Below, piece after piece: positions 16,517-25,729 of a stretch of 64,000 nt of DNA. Every line of letters starts with the position of its first letter. Position 1 is the first letter of the stretch. The notes under the pieces are model-generated. The model was not told the DNA's origin and made no database searches. It saw only the letters and a list, made by a program, of their open reading frames with translations. Position numbers and translations under genes: made by a program. The stretch is from Ruminococcus sp. GTDB taxonomy: Bacteria; Bacillota; Clostridia; Oscillospirales; Acutalibacteraceae. The DNA lies in the NCBI GenBank assembly GCA_017403985.1, contig JAFRDE010000044.1, positions 1-64,000 on the forward strand, written 5' to 3'.

Positions 16517-18706
16517 TCACTTGATCCTGATAACATCCACCTGCATGGCGGGATAATCTCCCAGAAGCTGCGGGAAGGTATATCCTCCCTGCATCAGCGC
16601 CGAGCCGAGGATCTCGAACTCGCCGTTGACCGAATAGAGCGCTTCGGGGATCAAGCCCTTCAGCTTCACGTGAACCGGCGCGGAATTCGCCAGCGGATTG
16701 GTCACGACGATATTCAGCAGACTGCGGCTTTGATCGGGGCTGACATACTCCCATGCCATATAATGCGTGATGTCGCTTTTTTGGCTCAGGCGGTACAGCC
16801 TGCCGTTGTGGATGATCGGTTCGAGCTCCTTATATCGCTTGATCTGTTCTTTGATCTCATCGCATTCCTCATCGCTGAGCTTGGAGAGGTCGAGCTCATA
16901 ACCGAAGGTACCGGACATCGCGACGACGCCGCGCGTGTTCAGCGGCGTTTTTCTGCCAGTCTGGTGGTTCGGCGAGGCGCTGACATGCGCGCCGACGGTG
17001 CAGGACGGATAGCCGAACGAGGTGCCGTACTGGATCTTTAATCTGGCGATCGGGTCGGTGTTGTCGGAGCACCAGATCTGTGCGTTATACGCCAGCATGC
17101 CCGCGTCAAAGCGTCCGCCGCCGCCCGCACAGCCCTCGAACAGCACATGCGGGAATCGTGCGGTCAGCTTCTCATACAGCGCGTACAGGCTCAGATAATA
17201 GCGGTGAGCGACCTCGCCCTGCCGCGCCGAGGGTATGGCGTGGGAATAGATATCCGACAAAGCGCGGTTGAAATCCCACTTGATATAGGTGATGTTGTAT
17301 TTTTCGAGCAAATCCGAAATCTTGTGATACAGATACTCATGAACTTCCTTGCGCGAAAGGTCGAGCGCAAGCTGGTTGCGGCTCATCATCGGCGCACGGT
17401 TGGGAGCGGTCAGCGCCCAGTCGGGGTGCGCGCGGTAAAGGTCGCTGTCCTCGTTGACCATCTCCGGCTCGATCCACAGACCGAAGCGCAGCCCCATATC
17501 GTTGATCTTCTTGATCAGACCGTCTAAGCCGTTCGGGAGCTTCTCGGTATCGGGGATCCAGTCGCCCAGACCCGCGTTGTCGTCGTTGCGGTTTTGAAAC
17601 CAGCCGTCGTCGAGGACGAACATCTCGATCCCAAGCTCCTTCGCCTTTTCGGCAATGGCGAGCACCTTTTCCTCGGTGATATCGAAGTAGGTCGCCTCCC
17701 AGTTGTTGATCAGCACGGGACGGTGGCTGAGCTTGTATTCGCCTCGCACGACATTGTTGCGGATCGCGCGGTGATAGTTATACGACAGATTCGTCAGCCC
17801 CTCGGCGCAGGTCAGGATGACCTCGGGCGTATGGAAGGACGCTCCGGAAGAAAGCTCCCAGCGGAAGCGGTCGTCGCTCACGCCGGTCACGATGCGAACG
17901 CCGTCGAACTGGTCGCGCTCGATCTCGGTCTTGTGGTTGCCGGAATACATCAGCATCACGCCGTAACAGGCGCCGCTGTCCTCGGTCGCGCCGTGATCGC
18001 AGAGGATCACGAACGGATTGTGCTGATGACCGGACATGCCTCTGCCCGATACGATAGTATGGATACCGTGGAACAGCGGTACGCGCTCGGGCTGGCGCTC
18101 CATGCAGTGGCGGCCGTGGAAGTGGATCATATCCCACTTGCCGAAAGGCAGCTCGAGGCACATCGAACACGCCTTGCGAAGCCAGACGATCTCCGAGCCA
18201 GCGTTGATAATCTCGGCACAGCGGGTGATGATATCCAGCTCCTCAAACACGCCGTAATACAGCTTAATCTTAATGTTGGCAGGCTTGTCGATCAGGGTCA
18301 CGATCAGCGTCTGCACCGTATCGCCGTTATCATAGACAGACGGTAAGCCGGGGATGGAATACTTACCGTCGATTATCTCATGCTCCGCGTAGCGGAACTC
18401 GGCGCAGCGGCTGCCGTCCGAGCACGACGCGCGGATACTGGTCACCCTGAAATCGCCCACGCCGAAGGAAGTATACTCCTGCGCCATCGTATCCAGCGAA
18501 TATGCGCGGTTCTCACGCATATCATAGGGGTTTCCGGAAAAGCCGTGATCGTAATAGCGGAACGGGTAGGACATATCTTTCTGCCCGAGCTTTTTTCCGT
18601 AGTACAAATGCTGCAGATAACCCAGCTCGTCGATCTTCATCTGGTAGGCGGTGTTCGCGGTCTCCAGAATCAGCTGTTTTGTTTCTTCGATATAGCGGAT
18701 GCTCAT
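16517..18706 (-). CDS. Alpha-galactosidase, GH36
   Basis: 729 residues, the usual size for a bacterial GH36. An N-terminal beta-supersandwich (1-320) precedes the barrel. The nucleophile is the Asp of YIKWDFNRALSD (about residue 470) and the acid/base the Asp of CSDNTDPIARL (about 535); FVLDDGWF and GLWIEPEMV are further signatures. It removes alpha-1,6-galactose from raffinose-family sugars, yielding sucrose for the neighbouring regulon. ATG 18706 is chosen over an upstream ATG because AAGGAGAG lies seven bases before it. No signal peptide, so cytosolic. Confidence 0.93.
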   Translation of the reverse strand: MSIRYIEETKQLILETANTAYQMKIDELGYLQHLYYGKKLGQKDMSYPFRYYDHGFSGNPYDMRENRAYSLDTMAQEYTSFGVGDFRVTSIRASCSDGSRCAEFRYAEHEIIDGKYSIPGLPSVYDNGDTVQTLIVTLIDKPANIKIKLYYGVFEELDIITRCAEIINAGSEIVWLRKACSMCLELPFGKWDMIHFHGRHCMERQPERVPLFHGIHTIVSGRGMSGHQHNPFVILCDHGATEDSGACYGVMLMYSGNHKTEIERDQFDGVRIVTGVSDDRFRWELSSGASFHTPEVILTCAEGLTNLSYNYHRAIRNNVVRGEYKLSHRPVLINNWEATYFDITEEKVLAIAEKAKELGIEMFVLDDGWFQNRNDDNAGLGDWIPDTEKLPNGLDGLIKKINDMGLRFGLWIEPEMVNEDSDLYRAHPDWALTAPNRAPMMSRNQLALDLSRKEVHEYLYHKISDLLEKYNITYIKWDFNRALSDIYSHAIPSARQGEVAHRYYLSLYALYEKLTARFPHVLFEGCAGGGGRFDAGMLAYNAQIWCSDNTDPIARLKIQYGTSFGYPSCTVGAHVSASPNHQTGRKTPLNTRGVVAMSGTFGYELDLSKLSDEECDEIKEQIKRYKELEPIIHNGRLYRLSQKSDITHYMAWEYVSPDQSRSLLNIVVTNPLANSAPVHVKLKGLIPEALYSVNGEFEILGSALMQGGYTFPQLLGDYPAMQVDVIRIK

Positions 18707-18744
18707 CGGTGATCTCTCCTTCACAAAAGAGTATAGTTTTCATT

Positions 18745-18773
18745 ATCTTACCATGCTTTCAGCCCTTTGTCTA
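18745..18773 (-). promoter_or_regulatory. Promoter of the alpha-galactosidase gene
   Basis: TAGACA and TAAGAT with 17-bp spacing on the minus strand. The -35 lies in TTGTCTACA (18767-18775), inverted relative to TGTAGACAA at the esterase promoter. Confidence 0.6.
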
Positions 18774-18823
18774 CACAGTTTTCGCTTTTTCTTCGATAAC
18801 CTTTTCATTGCGGCAAAATTATG

Positions 18824-18852
18824 TAGACAAGCGGTATTCTTCCTGTTATAAT
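18824..18852 (+). promoter_or_regulatory. Promoter of the esterase gene
   Basis: TAGACA (18824-18829), 17 bp, TATAAT (18847-18852), ending 30 bases before the start codon. Confidence 0.75.
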
Positions 18853-18882
18853 AACGGCAAACAAATACAAGGAGATGATCAT

Positions 18883-19671
18883 ATGGCAAGCGGCAGAATG
18901 GAGTTTCGCGCGTTGTCCGTCATGCAGCATACGAACTTTGCTTTTGCGATCGCGAACGACGTGAAGATGGACGAGGTCAGGGATCTGAGACATTATGACA
19001 GAGAGCCTTACAACCTTATCCTGCTTCACGGGTTGACCGGCACCGACACCGACTGGATGTACGGCGGAATGGCGCAGGAGATGGCGATCCAGTACAACCT
19101 GAACATCTTCATGCCCACGGCAGGCAACACGTTCTATCTGGATAAGGGCTATGTCGGCGGCAACTGGTGCGAGTACATCGGCAGCGAGCTGCCCGCGTTT
19201 ATCCGAAAGACGTTCAACCTCGACATGAAGCGGGAGAACACCATGATCGGCGGGCTCTCGATGGGCGGCTACGGCGCGATCCACACCGCGCTTGCCTATC
19301 CCGAAACCTTCGGATATTGCATCGCCCTGTCATCGGCACTGATCATCCATGAGTACGCCGAGGAAACCTTTGAGGTGCCGGGCGTGATGCCGCGCGAAAT
19401 GGTCACGGAAATCTTCGGCGATCAGAAAACCGTCGAAGCCTCCGACAAGAACCCCGAGGTGCAGTATCTCGCGCTCAAAAACGACGGAAAAGCTATTCCG
19501 AAGATCTACTTTGCCTGCGGTACGGAGGATGATCTGATCGATCACAACCGCGCTTTTGCGTCATTCCTGAAAGAACAAGGGGCTGATTATGTCTTTGAGG
19601 AAGGTCCGGGCGTCCACAACTGGGCGTTCTGGAATCAGTATCTTAAAAAAGGGCTTGAACGGCTGCTGTAA
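18883..19671 (+). CDS. Esterase of the EstA/esterase D family (alpha/beta hydrolase)
   Basis: 262 residues from ATG 18883, which follows an AAGGAG site. The nucleophile elbow is GGLSMGGYGA (Ser near 126), the acid is in CGTEDDLIDHN, and the His in GPGVHNWAFW near the C-terminus. LLHGLTGTDTDW gives the oxyanion-hole strand. It should hydrolyse short acyl esters such as acetyl groups on sugars; no signal peptide. It is divergent from the alpha-galactosidase and their promoters share mirrored -35 sequences, so joint regulation and deacetylation of plant oligosaccharides is a reasonable inference. Confidence 0.85.
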   Translation: MASGRMEFRALSVMQHTNFAFAIANDVKMDEVRDLRHYDREPYNLILLHGLTGTDTDWMYGGMAQEMAIQYNLNIFMPTAGNTFYLDKGYVGGNWCEYIGSELPAFIRKTFNLDMKRENTMIGGLSMGGYGAIHTALAYPETFGYCIALSSALIIHEYAEETFEVPGVMPREMVTEIFGDQKTVEASDKNPEVQYLALKNDGKAIPKIYFACGTEDDLIDHNRAFASFLKEQGADYVFEEGPGVHNWAFWNQYLKKGLERLL

Positions 19672-19768
19672 ATTCCTCCGGCAAGAGTCGGACTCTTAAT
19701 CAAAGGCTCGGAATCGGCTTGCCTCTTCCCTGCCGAACACTCTCATAGCTCCTTATATGCTGACACGC

Positions 19769-19808
19769 AAAACCGGCGCCTCCGTATGACAGCGGAAGCG
19801 CCGGTTTT
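19769..19808. terminator. Terminator between the esterase and membrane-protein genes
   Basis: AACCGGCGC...GCGCCGGTT stem flanked by A and T tracts, serving convergent genes. Confidence 0.85.
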
Positions 19809-19824
19809 ATTATTATTCAGTTTC

Positions 19825-20466
19825 TTACAGACAGTACGCACACAAGCCGATAAAGCCCAGATAGAACACCGGACGCATCACCGCCGTTCTCAGCGGACTT
19901 GCCTCCAAGTTAACACCGTACGCCAAAAAGAGGACCATATCCATGATCAGGCTGACAAGGAACAGCACCATTGCGGTTACCGGAAGTGCGACAGACGCCT
20001 TCGGAAACATCAAAGGTCTTTTGCGGATCACTATAAAATAGATGATCAGGATCAGCATAGCCGCCAGCGTCATAAAATAGGCGGCGCCGTATAATAAGGT
20101 CTGCAGCATGGAAAACGCAAACGGTTCGCCGTAAACAAATACCGTCTGCAGTTCGGAAAAATCAACATATTCGACGACCCTGACGACCATACGCAGCTTG
20201 AGGGCAAATATCGCGATCAGGGCGATGATCAGCGCCGTCCTTCGCACCATGCGAAAGAAGCCTTTTTTTCGTTTCACCTTGGCTGTCCAAACATAAGCGG
20301 CAAGCACGGCGAACAGCAGCGCAACGATTATGCTGATCAATATTCCCTCAGAGGACAACGCGCCGCCGTCGCGGATGACGATAAAGACATTATAAGCGGA
20401 ATAAGCGGCAAACAGTAAGCCTGTCGCCGGAATAATCAACCTTTTTAATGTCAGCTTTTTTTCCAT
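19825..20466 (-). CDS. Integral membrane protein of unknown function
   Basis: 213 residues with about six hydrophobic segments (near 12-30, 40-60, 75-92, 110-145, 155-175, 190-210) and a basic loop KRKK between the second and third. I do not recognise a family. It is transcribed alone or with the locus upstream; the terminator at 19769 closes it. No signal for transport or catalysis is apparent. Confidence 0.7.
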   Translation of the reverse strand: MEKKLTLKRLIIPATGLLFAAYSAYNVFIVIRDGGALSSEGILISIIVALLFAVLAAYVWTAKVKRKKGFFRMVRRTALIIALIAIFALKLRMVVRVVEYVDFSELQTVFVYGEPFAFSMLQTLLYGAAYFMTLAAMLILIIYFIVIRKRPLMFPKASVALPVTAMVLFLVSLIMDMVLFLAYGVNLEASPLRTAVMRPVFYLGFIGLCAYCL

Positions 20467-20525
20467 AATACACTCCGAAATTCACAGCGGCGCCGGCATG
20501 TATCACAAACACCGCAGAAATAAAT

Positions 20526-20553
20526 AAGGGCGGTAACGAAAGACCGCCCTATT
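20526..20553 (-). terminator. Terminator of the dockerin/lipoprotein operon
   Basis: AGGGCGGT/ACCGCCCT stem followed on the minus strand by TATTTATTT. Confidence 0.8.
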
Positions 20554-20570
20554 CCTTATTATTGAAAACG

Positions 20571-20762
20571 TTAAAACCAACCGCCCGGCGGCGTTTTATT
20601 AAAGCTGCTGAATTTGCCGTAAGCGTTTTCTCTTTCAACTTTCTTGGTCACTTCTGTAGGATCGGGCAAAGGCGGACTGATTCCACCGGACGTAGCAATA
20701 ATGTCATCCGTACGGAACTCAGTGATTATTAAACTGGAGCGTTCATATACAGAACATTCTCC
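20571..20762 (-). pseudogene. Small YE...DDIIATSG-type protein without a usable start codon
   Basis: The frame ending at 20571 encodes ...VYERSSLIITEFRTDDIIATSGG followed by a Pro-rich tail ending PPGGWF. Short proteins with this YExP...(D/E)DVI-TSG pattern are common in Clostridia and have unknown roles. AAGGAG stands in front, but the frame has no ATG, GTG or TTG: the codon 8 bases after the site is GTA, and an ATG just after AAGGAG is one base out of frame. A lost start or a one-base insertion would explain this. It follows the dockerin gene in the same orientation. Confidence 0.5.
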
Positions 20763-20787
20763 TTAACATACTGCGGATAATCCTGCA

Positions 20788-21150
20788 TCAGGGACGATAA
20801 ATCTGGTTTCCCCATCCTTCGGCGTCTGTCGAGCTTTGAGTCGGAGCCGCGGTCGGCTGCACGCCGATCGGATACGGTGGATCTAATTCATTCAAATAAC
20901 GTTGAATATATGTGACGTCGATGCTCTCGATCCTGCCGTTTTTGTCAACATCGGCATTCTGTTCGAAAAAACCGGACACTGACTGATTGGCGAGTTTCAC
21001 TTGGACGGCGGTTGCATCAATAATAGTGACTTCTCCGTCGCCGTCGGCGTCTCCGAGGATATTACTCTCTGCGGCGGCAGCCGTTCCCGCGATCATCAAC
21101 ACGACGGCGGCGAACAGTATCGACGCAGCGATGCGCAGCCTAAAGGTCAT
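20788..21150 (-). CDS. Secreted small dockerin type I protein
   Basis: 120 residues: signal peptide (MTFRLRIAASILFAAVVLM...AAA), then a dockerin type I pair of calcium-binding repeats (DADGDGEVTIIDATAVQ about 35-52 and ADVDKNGRIESIDVTYIQ about 66-83), then a Pro/Thr/Ser tail. Dockerins bind cohesins to assemble cellulosome-like complexes; here the dockerin is the only domain. The gene starts inside the 3' end of the lipoprotein gene upstream, suggesting a two- or three-gene operon. A partner cohesin is not in the window. Confidence 0.85.
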   Translation of the reverse strand: MTFRLRIAASILFAAVVLMIAGTAAAAESNILGDADGDGEVTIIDATAVQVKLANQSVSGFFEQNADVDKNGRIESIDVTYIQRYLNELDPPYPIGVQPTAAPTQSSTDAEGWGNQIYRP

Positions 21151-21622
21151 TGATATTCACCTCGGCATTATCTTTCTCTTCCGGGATATCGGACTTGGGA
21201 GCAGTCGTGGGCGAAACGTCCGATTTCGAACTCTGAGGCGTATCCTTCTGATCGGTTTTGCTGCCCGAGCCGGACTTTCCGGTATCCTTCGATCCGGCAT
21301 TACCTGAACCGCTGTCACCGGAGCCGCCTTGCACAGATGCGCCGCTGCTGATCTGAGCGTCGTTATTCCCGGCGTTCTCAGCATCGGCTGTATCGCCGCT
21401 GTCGCTCCGGCTGGTTTTACCGTCTTTCTGTTCGGAGCTCTCCGAGCTGATTTTATCAGCCGAAGCCTCGGGCGCGGGAGATGTCTCCTGTACCTGAGAA
21501 GCGGACTGCTTTATGCTGCTTTGCGAAGGGGTGGCGCCGGTATCTTTACTTTCGCCGCAAGCCGATAAACACAGGACGAAAGCGATGAGTATGATCGCCG
21601 AAATAAAACTGATCTTGGACAA
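21140..21622 (-). CDS. Ser/Asp-rich lipoprotein of unknown function
   Basis: 160 residues with a lipoprotein signal (MSKISFISAIILIAFVLCLSAC) and a low-complexity mature part dominated by Ser, Gly, Lys and Asp. No folded domain is apparent, suggesting a flexible surface tether or a lipoprotein whose ordered part is missing. It overlaps the dockerin gene by 11 bases, so the two are likely translated together; an association of the pair at the cell surface is inference. Confidence 0.7.
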   Translation of the reverse strand: MSKISFISAIILIAFVLCLSACGESKDTGATPSQSSIKQSASQVQETSPAPEASADKISSESSEQKDGKTSRSDSGDTADAENAGNNDAQISSGASVQGGSGDSGSGNAGSKDTGKSGSGSKTDQKDTPQSSKSDVSPTTAPKSDIPEEKDNAEVNINDL

Positions 21623-21872
21623 ATTTTTTCACCTTTCAGTGTCGTTTTACCGCAAATATCAGAAGATACAGATATTTATTATATTCTATAACATCCGCTA
21701 AAAAATGTCAACAAAAAAAATATGAATTATTTCGGTAGGTTTTGCGGTGAAATCTAAAGCATTTTTATCTTAGTTACAAGATGCTGTAATTATCTCACAG
21801 AAAGACTTGCACAACCCCGCCCGAATATGGTATGCTTCTAAAGGATAACGATAACGGAAATGAGGTGATGTT

Positions 21873-22874
21873 TTGCAAAGGATCGCGCTGATACCCGCCT
21901 ACTGTCCCGAGGACAGGATGATACCCCTGCTGAAAGCGCTGTATGAGCTGGAGTTTTCCATCGTCGTCGTTGACGACGGCAGCGGCGCGGAATATGACGG
22001 GATCTTTGTCGAAGCATCTGCCTACGCCGACGTCAAACGCTATCAGCCCAACCGCGGCAAAGGCGAGGCGCTGAAGCATGGACTGCGCTGTATCAGGGAG
22101 CAGTTTCAGCCGCCGTACACCGTCGTGACCGCCGACGCGGACGGTCAGCACCGCGTCGAGGACATTGTCAAGGTCAGCGAAACGGCGGTACAGCATCCCG
22201 ACAGCCTCGTCCTCGGCAAACGTGACCTCGACAAAAGCACGCCCATCAAAAGCAGGATCGGCAACGGCATCTCCCGCGTGCTGTATCACCTGACCACCGG
22301 CAGAAAGATCTATGAGACGCAGACGGGACTGAGGGCTTTTTCCGACAGGCTCCTCCCCCGCTTTTTAAAGCTGCCGGGGCACCGCTACGAGTTCGAGATC
22401 GACATGATCCTCGACGCTTCCGACCTCGATATCATCGAGACCGGGATTGAGACCGTTTACTTCGACAACAACGCCGCCTCCCACTTCCGGCCTATCGAGG
22501 ACACCGTGTCGCTGGACAAGGAATTCTTCCGCTACAAGTTCCCGTCCATTATCGCGGGCGCGGCGGGTTATCTGCTGTTTGTCATTCTGGCGATCTTTAC
22601 GCGCGCTTGGCTGCTGCCGTGCGTCATCGCGCGGATGTTTGCCCTGCTGCTGAAGCTCATACTGAACAAGGCGATCCCCTTCTCCGAGAACGTCCCCGCC
22701 GGACGGTTCCTGCTCACCTCGCTGATCATTCTCCTGTGCGATACCGCGGCGATGTGGGGGCTCACGGCGCTCGGCATGAACATCTATGTCGCAAAGCTGA
22801 TCTCCTGCTTCCTGATGATATTCGTCAGCATCCTAATGCGGATGATGTTTATGAGAATCAAATACAAAAAATAA
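21873..22874 (+). CDS. Family 2 glycosyltransferase fused to a GtrA-like membrane domain
   Basis: 333 residues. The GT-A domain (about 1-210) shows VVDDGS, NRGKGEALKHGL and VTADADGQH (the DxD region). It resembles dolichol/undecaprenyl-phosphate sugar synthases (DPM1/GtrB). From about 220 four hydrophobic segments form a GtrA-like flippase domain. The fusion would make a lipid-linked sugar and move it across the membrane for wall or polymer glycosylation. The start is TTG at 21873, supported by GAGGTGATG. It stands alone between two terminators. Confidence 0.87.
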   Translation: MQRIALIPAYCPEDRMIPLLKALYELEFSIVVVDDGSGAEYDGIFVEASAYADVKRYQPNRGKGEALKHGLRCIREQFQPPYTVVTADADGQHRVEDIVKVSETAVQHPDSLVLGKRDLDKSTPIKSRIGNGISRVLYHLTTGRKIYETQTGLRAFSDRLLPRFLKLPGHRYEFEIDMILDASDLDIIETGIETVYFDNNAASHFRPIEDTVSLDKEFFRYKFPSIIAGAAGYLLFVILAIFTRAWLLPCVIARMFALLLKLILNKAIPFSENVPAGRFLLTSLIILLCDTAAMWGLTALGMNIYVAKLISCFLMIFVSILMRMMFMRIKYKK

Positions 22875-22900
22875 GGTGACGTGTCACCTTTTGACACACG

Positions 22901-22940
22901 AAAAGCGACTGCCGCAGAACAAACCTGCAGCAGTCGCTTT
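22901..22940. terminator. Terminator between the glycosyltransferase and beta-propeller genes
   Basis: AAAAGCGACTGC...GCAGTCGCTTT stem, usable by both convergent genes. Confidence 0.85.
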
Positions 22941-22957
22941 ATTAGTGTAATGTTGAA

Positions 22958-25009
22958 TTATTTATACGGTTCGCTGTCGATGTTCAGCGTGGTGTTATCA
23001 TAGTAGGTCATGTAGATATCGCTGCCGACGTAGACGCAGCGGTCCACCGCGTCATAATCCGCTTGGTAACGGCTGATCTCTTCGAGCTTATCGCCGTTCA
23101 CGCGGAAGTTCAGCACGCCGCCGCGGTACTCGTCCACATAGACGTATTCGCCCGTCTTTGCGTCGTAGTGTCCCCAGTTGGAATAGTTCAGCGGGATGAT
23201 GTAATCGTCACGGTCGGGGTTGTATACCAGCGCCTTTGGGTTGTACTGTACCGCGGAATCGCAGTAAACATAGGACACACTGTCGAGCACCTGCGGGTTC
23301 GCTTTATCGCTGACGTCGAAAAGCGCGAGCTTCAGGCCCTCCTGCACCTCCAGCGTCGTGTAGTCCTCATCCTCGGTGTGGTAGCCGATGCCGAGAATCT
23401 TATCGCCGCCGATCGGCACGAGCATCGTCGAGAAGCCGCTGATCTTTACCTCGCCTAAGATCGCGGGAGCGGTCGGGTCGCTCAGATCGATCACGAAGAG
23501 CGGATCCGTCTGTTCATAGGTGATGACGTACGCCGTATCGCCCATATAACGCACCGCCTTGATGCTCTCGTTATCGGCAAAGCCGGTCACGGAGCCGATC
23601 TCGTTCAGGTTTTCATCCAGAACAAACAGGTTATTGGTATCGATCCAGTCCTTGGACGAGGTCGTCGCGACGCGCAGGTTGCCGTTATACTCATCGAGCG
23701 CGTACTGATCGTCAATCGTGCCGCTGACCTCGGTGTAGGCGGTAAAGGCGATACCGTCGGTCAGATCCGCTTTCAGGATGCGGGAGTTGATCTGTGCGCT
23801 TTTTCCTGTCCAATAAGCGTCGTAGTCGTTGTTCTCCCAAGCGGTGGAGTAGATATACATGTGGTCCTCGTTGCAGTAGATATCGTCCACGCCGCCTAAG
23901 ATCGACTTGCTCTCGGTCTGTGAGGTATAGTCGAGCGTATCGTAGGCGCTGAGCACCAGAAAGCTGTCCGAATCATTATCGGCGAGCGAATAGATACAGT
24001 CGGCGGGAACCGCATCGGGCTCCTCTCCCCTGCCGCAGATGGGGATGATCCTGTTCTCATACGGGTAGTAGGAGCTGACGGTATAGAGCATGTCGCCGAT
24101 CATGCGGCTCGAGTCATAGCCGCCGCTCTGTCTCATGCTGTCGAGCAGGGTGATATGTTCAATATCACCGATGTCGTACACCTGAACGATCGTCCTCTCG
24201 CAGGAGTCTTCCCAATCATTACACAGCGCGATCAGTCGGTCGTCCTTCACATAAATTTCCTGAACTCCCGGACCGTAACCGTAGTAGCTTTCGTAGTTGA
24301 AATCCGCATCGTCTTCGGTCGCAGCTTTCTGCTTGGTGATATCGATCGCCGCGACGCGTGCGGAATCCTTGCCCTGTGCGGAAAAGATCAAGATCTTTTG
24401 CATATCGGAGCCGTCTACGCAGTAGATATATCTGCCGTCGGTCTTGATAATATCAGACTCGTTAACGCCCTCAACCTGCTCATAGGTCTCGCTGTGGCTC
24501 TGCGCGGGAGAGGAACCGGTCGCGGAGCTGCCGGAGTCCGATGCGGAACCCGGTGCGGAACCTGCGGAGTTTTCCTGTGCGGAGAGTTCCTCGTCCTCGA
24601 CGTAATACTCGGCGTAATCTCTGTCTGATCTGAATTTGCCCGTGAAATAATCCAAAACGCTGCTGCTTTGGTTTTTCTTGCGGATGCGGCTGACTTCATC
24701 ATTCACCTGGTCATAGCTGCTGTATTGTTTCAGCGCCAGACCGCCGGGAAGGTTCACGCTGTGCGTGCCGCCGAAAACGCCCGTGCTTTTCAGCACGATA
24801 CCCAGCACGATCGTCAGCACCAGCACCGCCGCCGTAGCGGACAGCGCGATCTTCCAGCCCCTGCGTTTGGGCTTTTCGCTGTTGACGGCGACCGGCTTGG
24901 GATAGACGTTCTCGATCGAATCCGCCACATACATTTCATCCATATCCGCGTGCGCATGAACGCCGCTGTTTTCCACTTTATCCTTGATAAAATCTAAATC
25001 TTTCTTCAT
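22958..25009 (-). CDS. Membrane-anchored protein with C-terminal beta-propeller (COG4880 type)
   Basis: 683 residues: cytosolic N-terminus (about 1-50), one membrane helix (WKIALSATAAVLVLTIVLGI), a Ser-rich linker, then about 500 extracellular residues matching the secreted beta-propeller family (VEGVNESDIIKTDGRYIYCV is its hallmark). ATG 25009 is preferred, with GGAG eight bases upstream; a GTG at 25018 would overlap the sigma stop. It follows the ECF sigma gene directly, so it probably acts as its membrane regulator, with the N-terminus as the sigma-binding part. That role is inferred from position. Confidence 0.85.
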   Translation of the reverse strand: MKKDLDFIKDKVENSGVHAHADMDEMYVADSIENVYPKPVAVNSEKPKRRGWKIALSATAAVLVLTIVLGIVLKSTGVFGGTHSVNLPGGLALKQYSSYDQVNDEVSRIRKKNQSSSVLDYFTGKFRSDRDYAEYYVEDEELSAQENSAGSAPGSASDSGSSATGSSPAQSHSETYEQVEGVNESDIIKTDGRYIYCVDGSDMQKILIFSAQGKDSARVAAIDITKQKAATEDDADFNYESYYGYGPGVQEIYVKDDRLIALCNDWEDSCERTIVQVYDIGDIEHITLLDSMRQSGGYDSSRMIGDMLYTVSSYYPYENRIIPICGRGEEPDAVPADCIYSLADNDSDSFLVLSAYDTLDYTSQTESKSILGGVDDIYCNEDHMYIYSTAWENNDYDAYWTGKSAQINSRILKADLTDGIAFTAYTEVSGTIDDQYALDEYNGNLRVATTSSKDWIDTNNLFVLDENLNEIGSVTGFADNESIKAVRYMGDTAYVITYEQTDPLFVIDLSDPTAPAILGEVKISGFSTMLVPIGGDKILGIGYHTEDEDYTTLEVQEGLKLALFDVSDKANPQVLDSVSYVYCDSAVQYNPKALVYNPDRDDYIIPLNYSNWGHYDAKTGEYVYVDEYRGGVLNFRVNGDKLEEISRYQADYDAVDRCVYVGSDIYMTYYDNTTLNIDSEPYK

Positions 25010-25014
25010 CACGA

Positions 25015-25521
25015 TCACTCCAAAAACTGTCTCATTTTCGCAAGCGCTCTTTTGAGCCGCGAGCGCACGGTCGAGGGCTTGAGCCCGGTCATATCGGCGA
25101 TCTCAAAGCTGCTGTAGCCGCCGATCACCGAGAGCAGGACGATATCTCTGTCGCAGGTGTTGAGGACGCCGAACGCCTCCTTGACCTCCGGAGAGATATG
25201 CTCGTTCCCAGCGGGCACGTTGTGCAGCTCTTCAGCGTCGGCGCGGTTGTTCCTGCTTTGATTCTGCTCCGTCATCAGACGGCAGCAGCAGCGGTAAAGG
25301 ATGCGGAAGATCCATGCTTTGAACGCGGAGGCGTTCCGTAAACCGAATATACTTTCATACGCCTCCACAATACACGCGGAAACCGCGTCGCGCGCATCCT
25401 CCTCGTTGCCGAGGCGGAAATAAGCATAACGGTACAAATCGTCCCGATAGCGCATATACAGCGCGGCAAACGCCTCTTTATCGCCTCCGGACGCTCTGCG
25501 CACCAGCGTTTTTTCATCCAT
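25015..25521 (-). CDS. RNA polymerase sigma-70 factor, ECF subfamily (second)
   Basis: 168 residues from ATG 25521 (AAGAGGTG six bases upstream; a GTG at 25530 is less likely). Region 2 spans about 10-75 (YMRYRDDLYRYAYFRLGNEEDARDAV) and region 4 about 105-165 (SFEIADMTGLKPSTVRSRLKRAL). It is cotranscribed with the membrane beta-propeller protein, which is its likely anti-sigma partner. A TGCAACA motif at about 25575-25581 on the minus strand could be the -35 element of an autoregulated promoter, but no convincing -10 is seen. Confidence 0.9.
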   Translation of the reverse strand: MDEKTLVRRASGGDKEAFAALYMRYRDDLYRYAYFRLGNEEDARDAVSACIVEAYESIFGLRNASAFKAWIFRILYRCCCRLMTEQNQSRNNRADAEELHNVPAGNEHISPEVKEAFGVLNTCDRDIVLLSVIGGYSSFEIADMTGLKPSTVRSRLKRALAKMRQFLE

Positions 25522-25729
25522 TTGTCTCACCTCTTACGACGTCGTTCACCTATATAGTGTAAATTCGGAGTGAAAGTGTTGCAGTTATTTGAAAAATATT
25601 TTATCACACAATCCTTTCGATTGCATTATTTATGAAAGAAATGTAACTTCATCATACAGATTCCGACAAAAATCTCGTCTTTTCCGTATTATGATGAGAA
25701 CGAAAAGTATAGGATAAAGAGGGATGACG

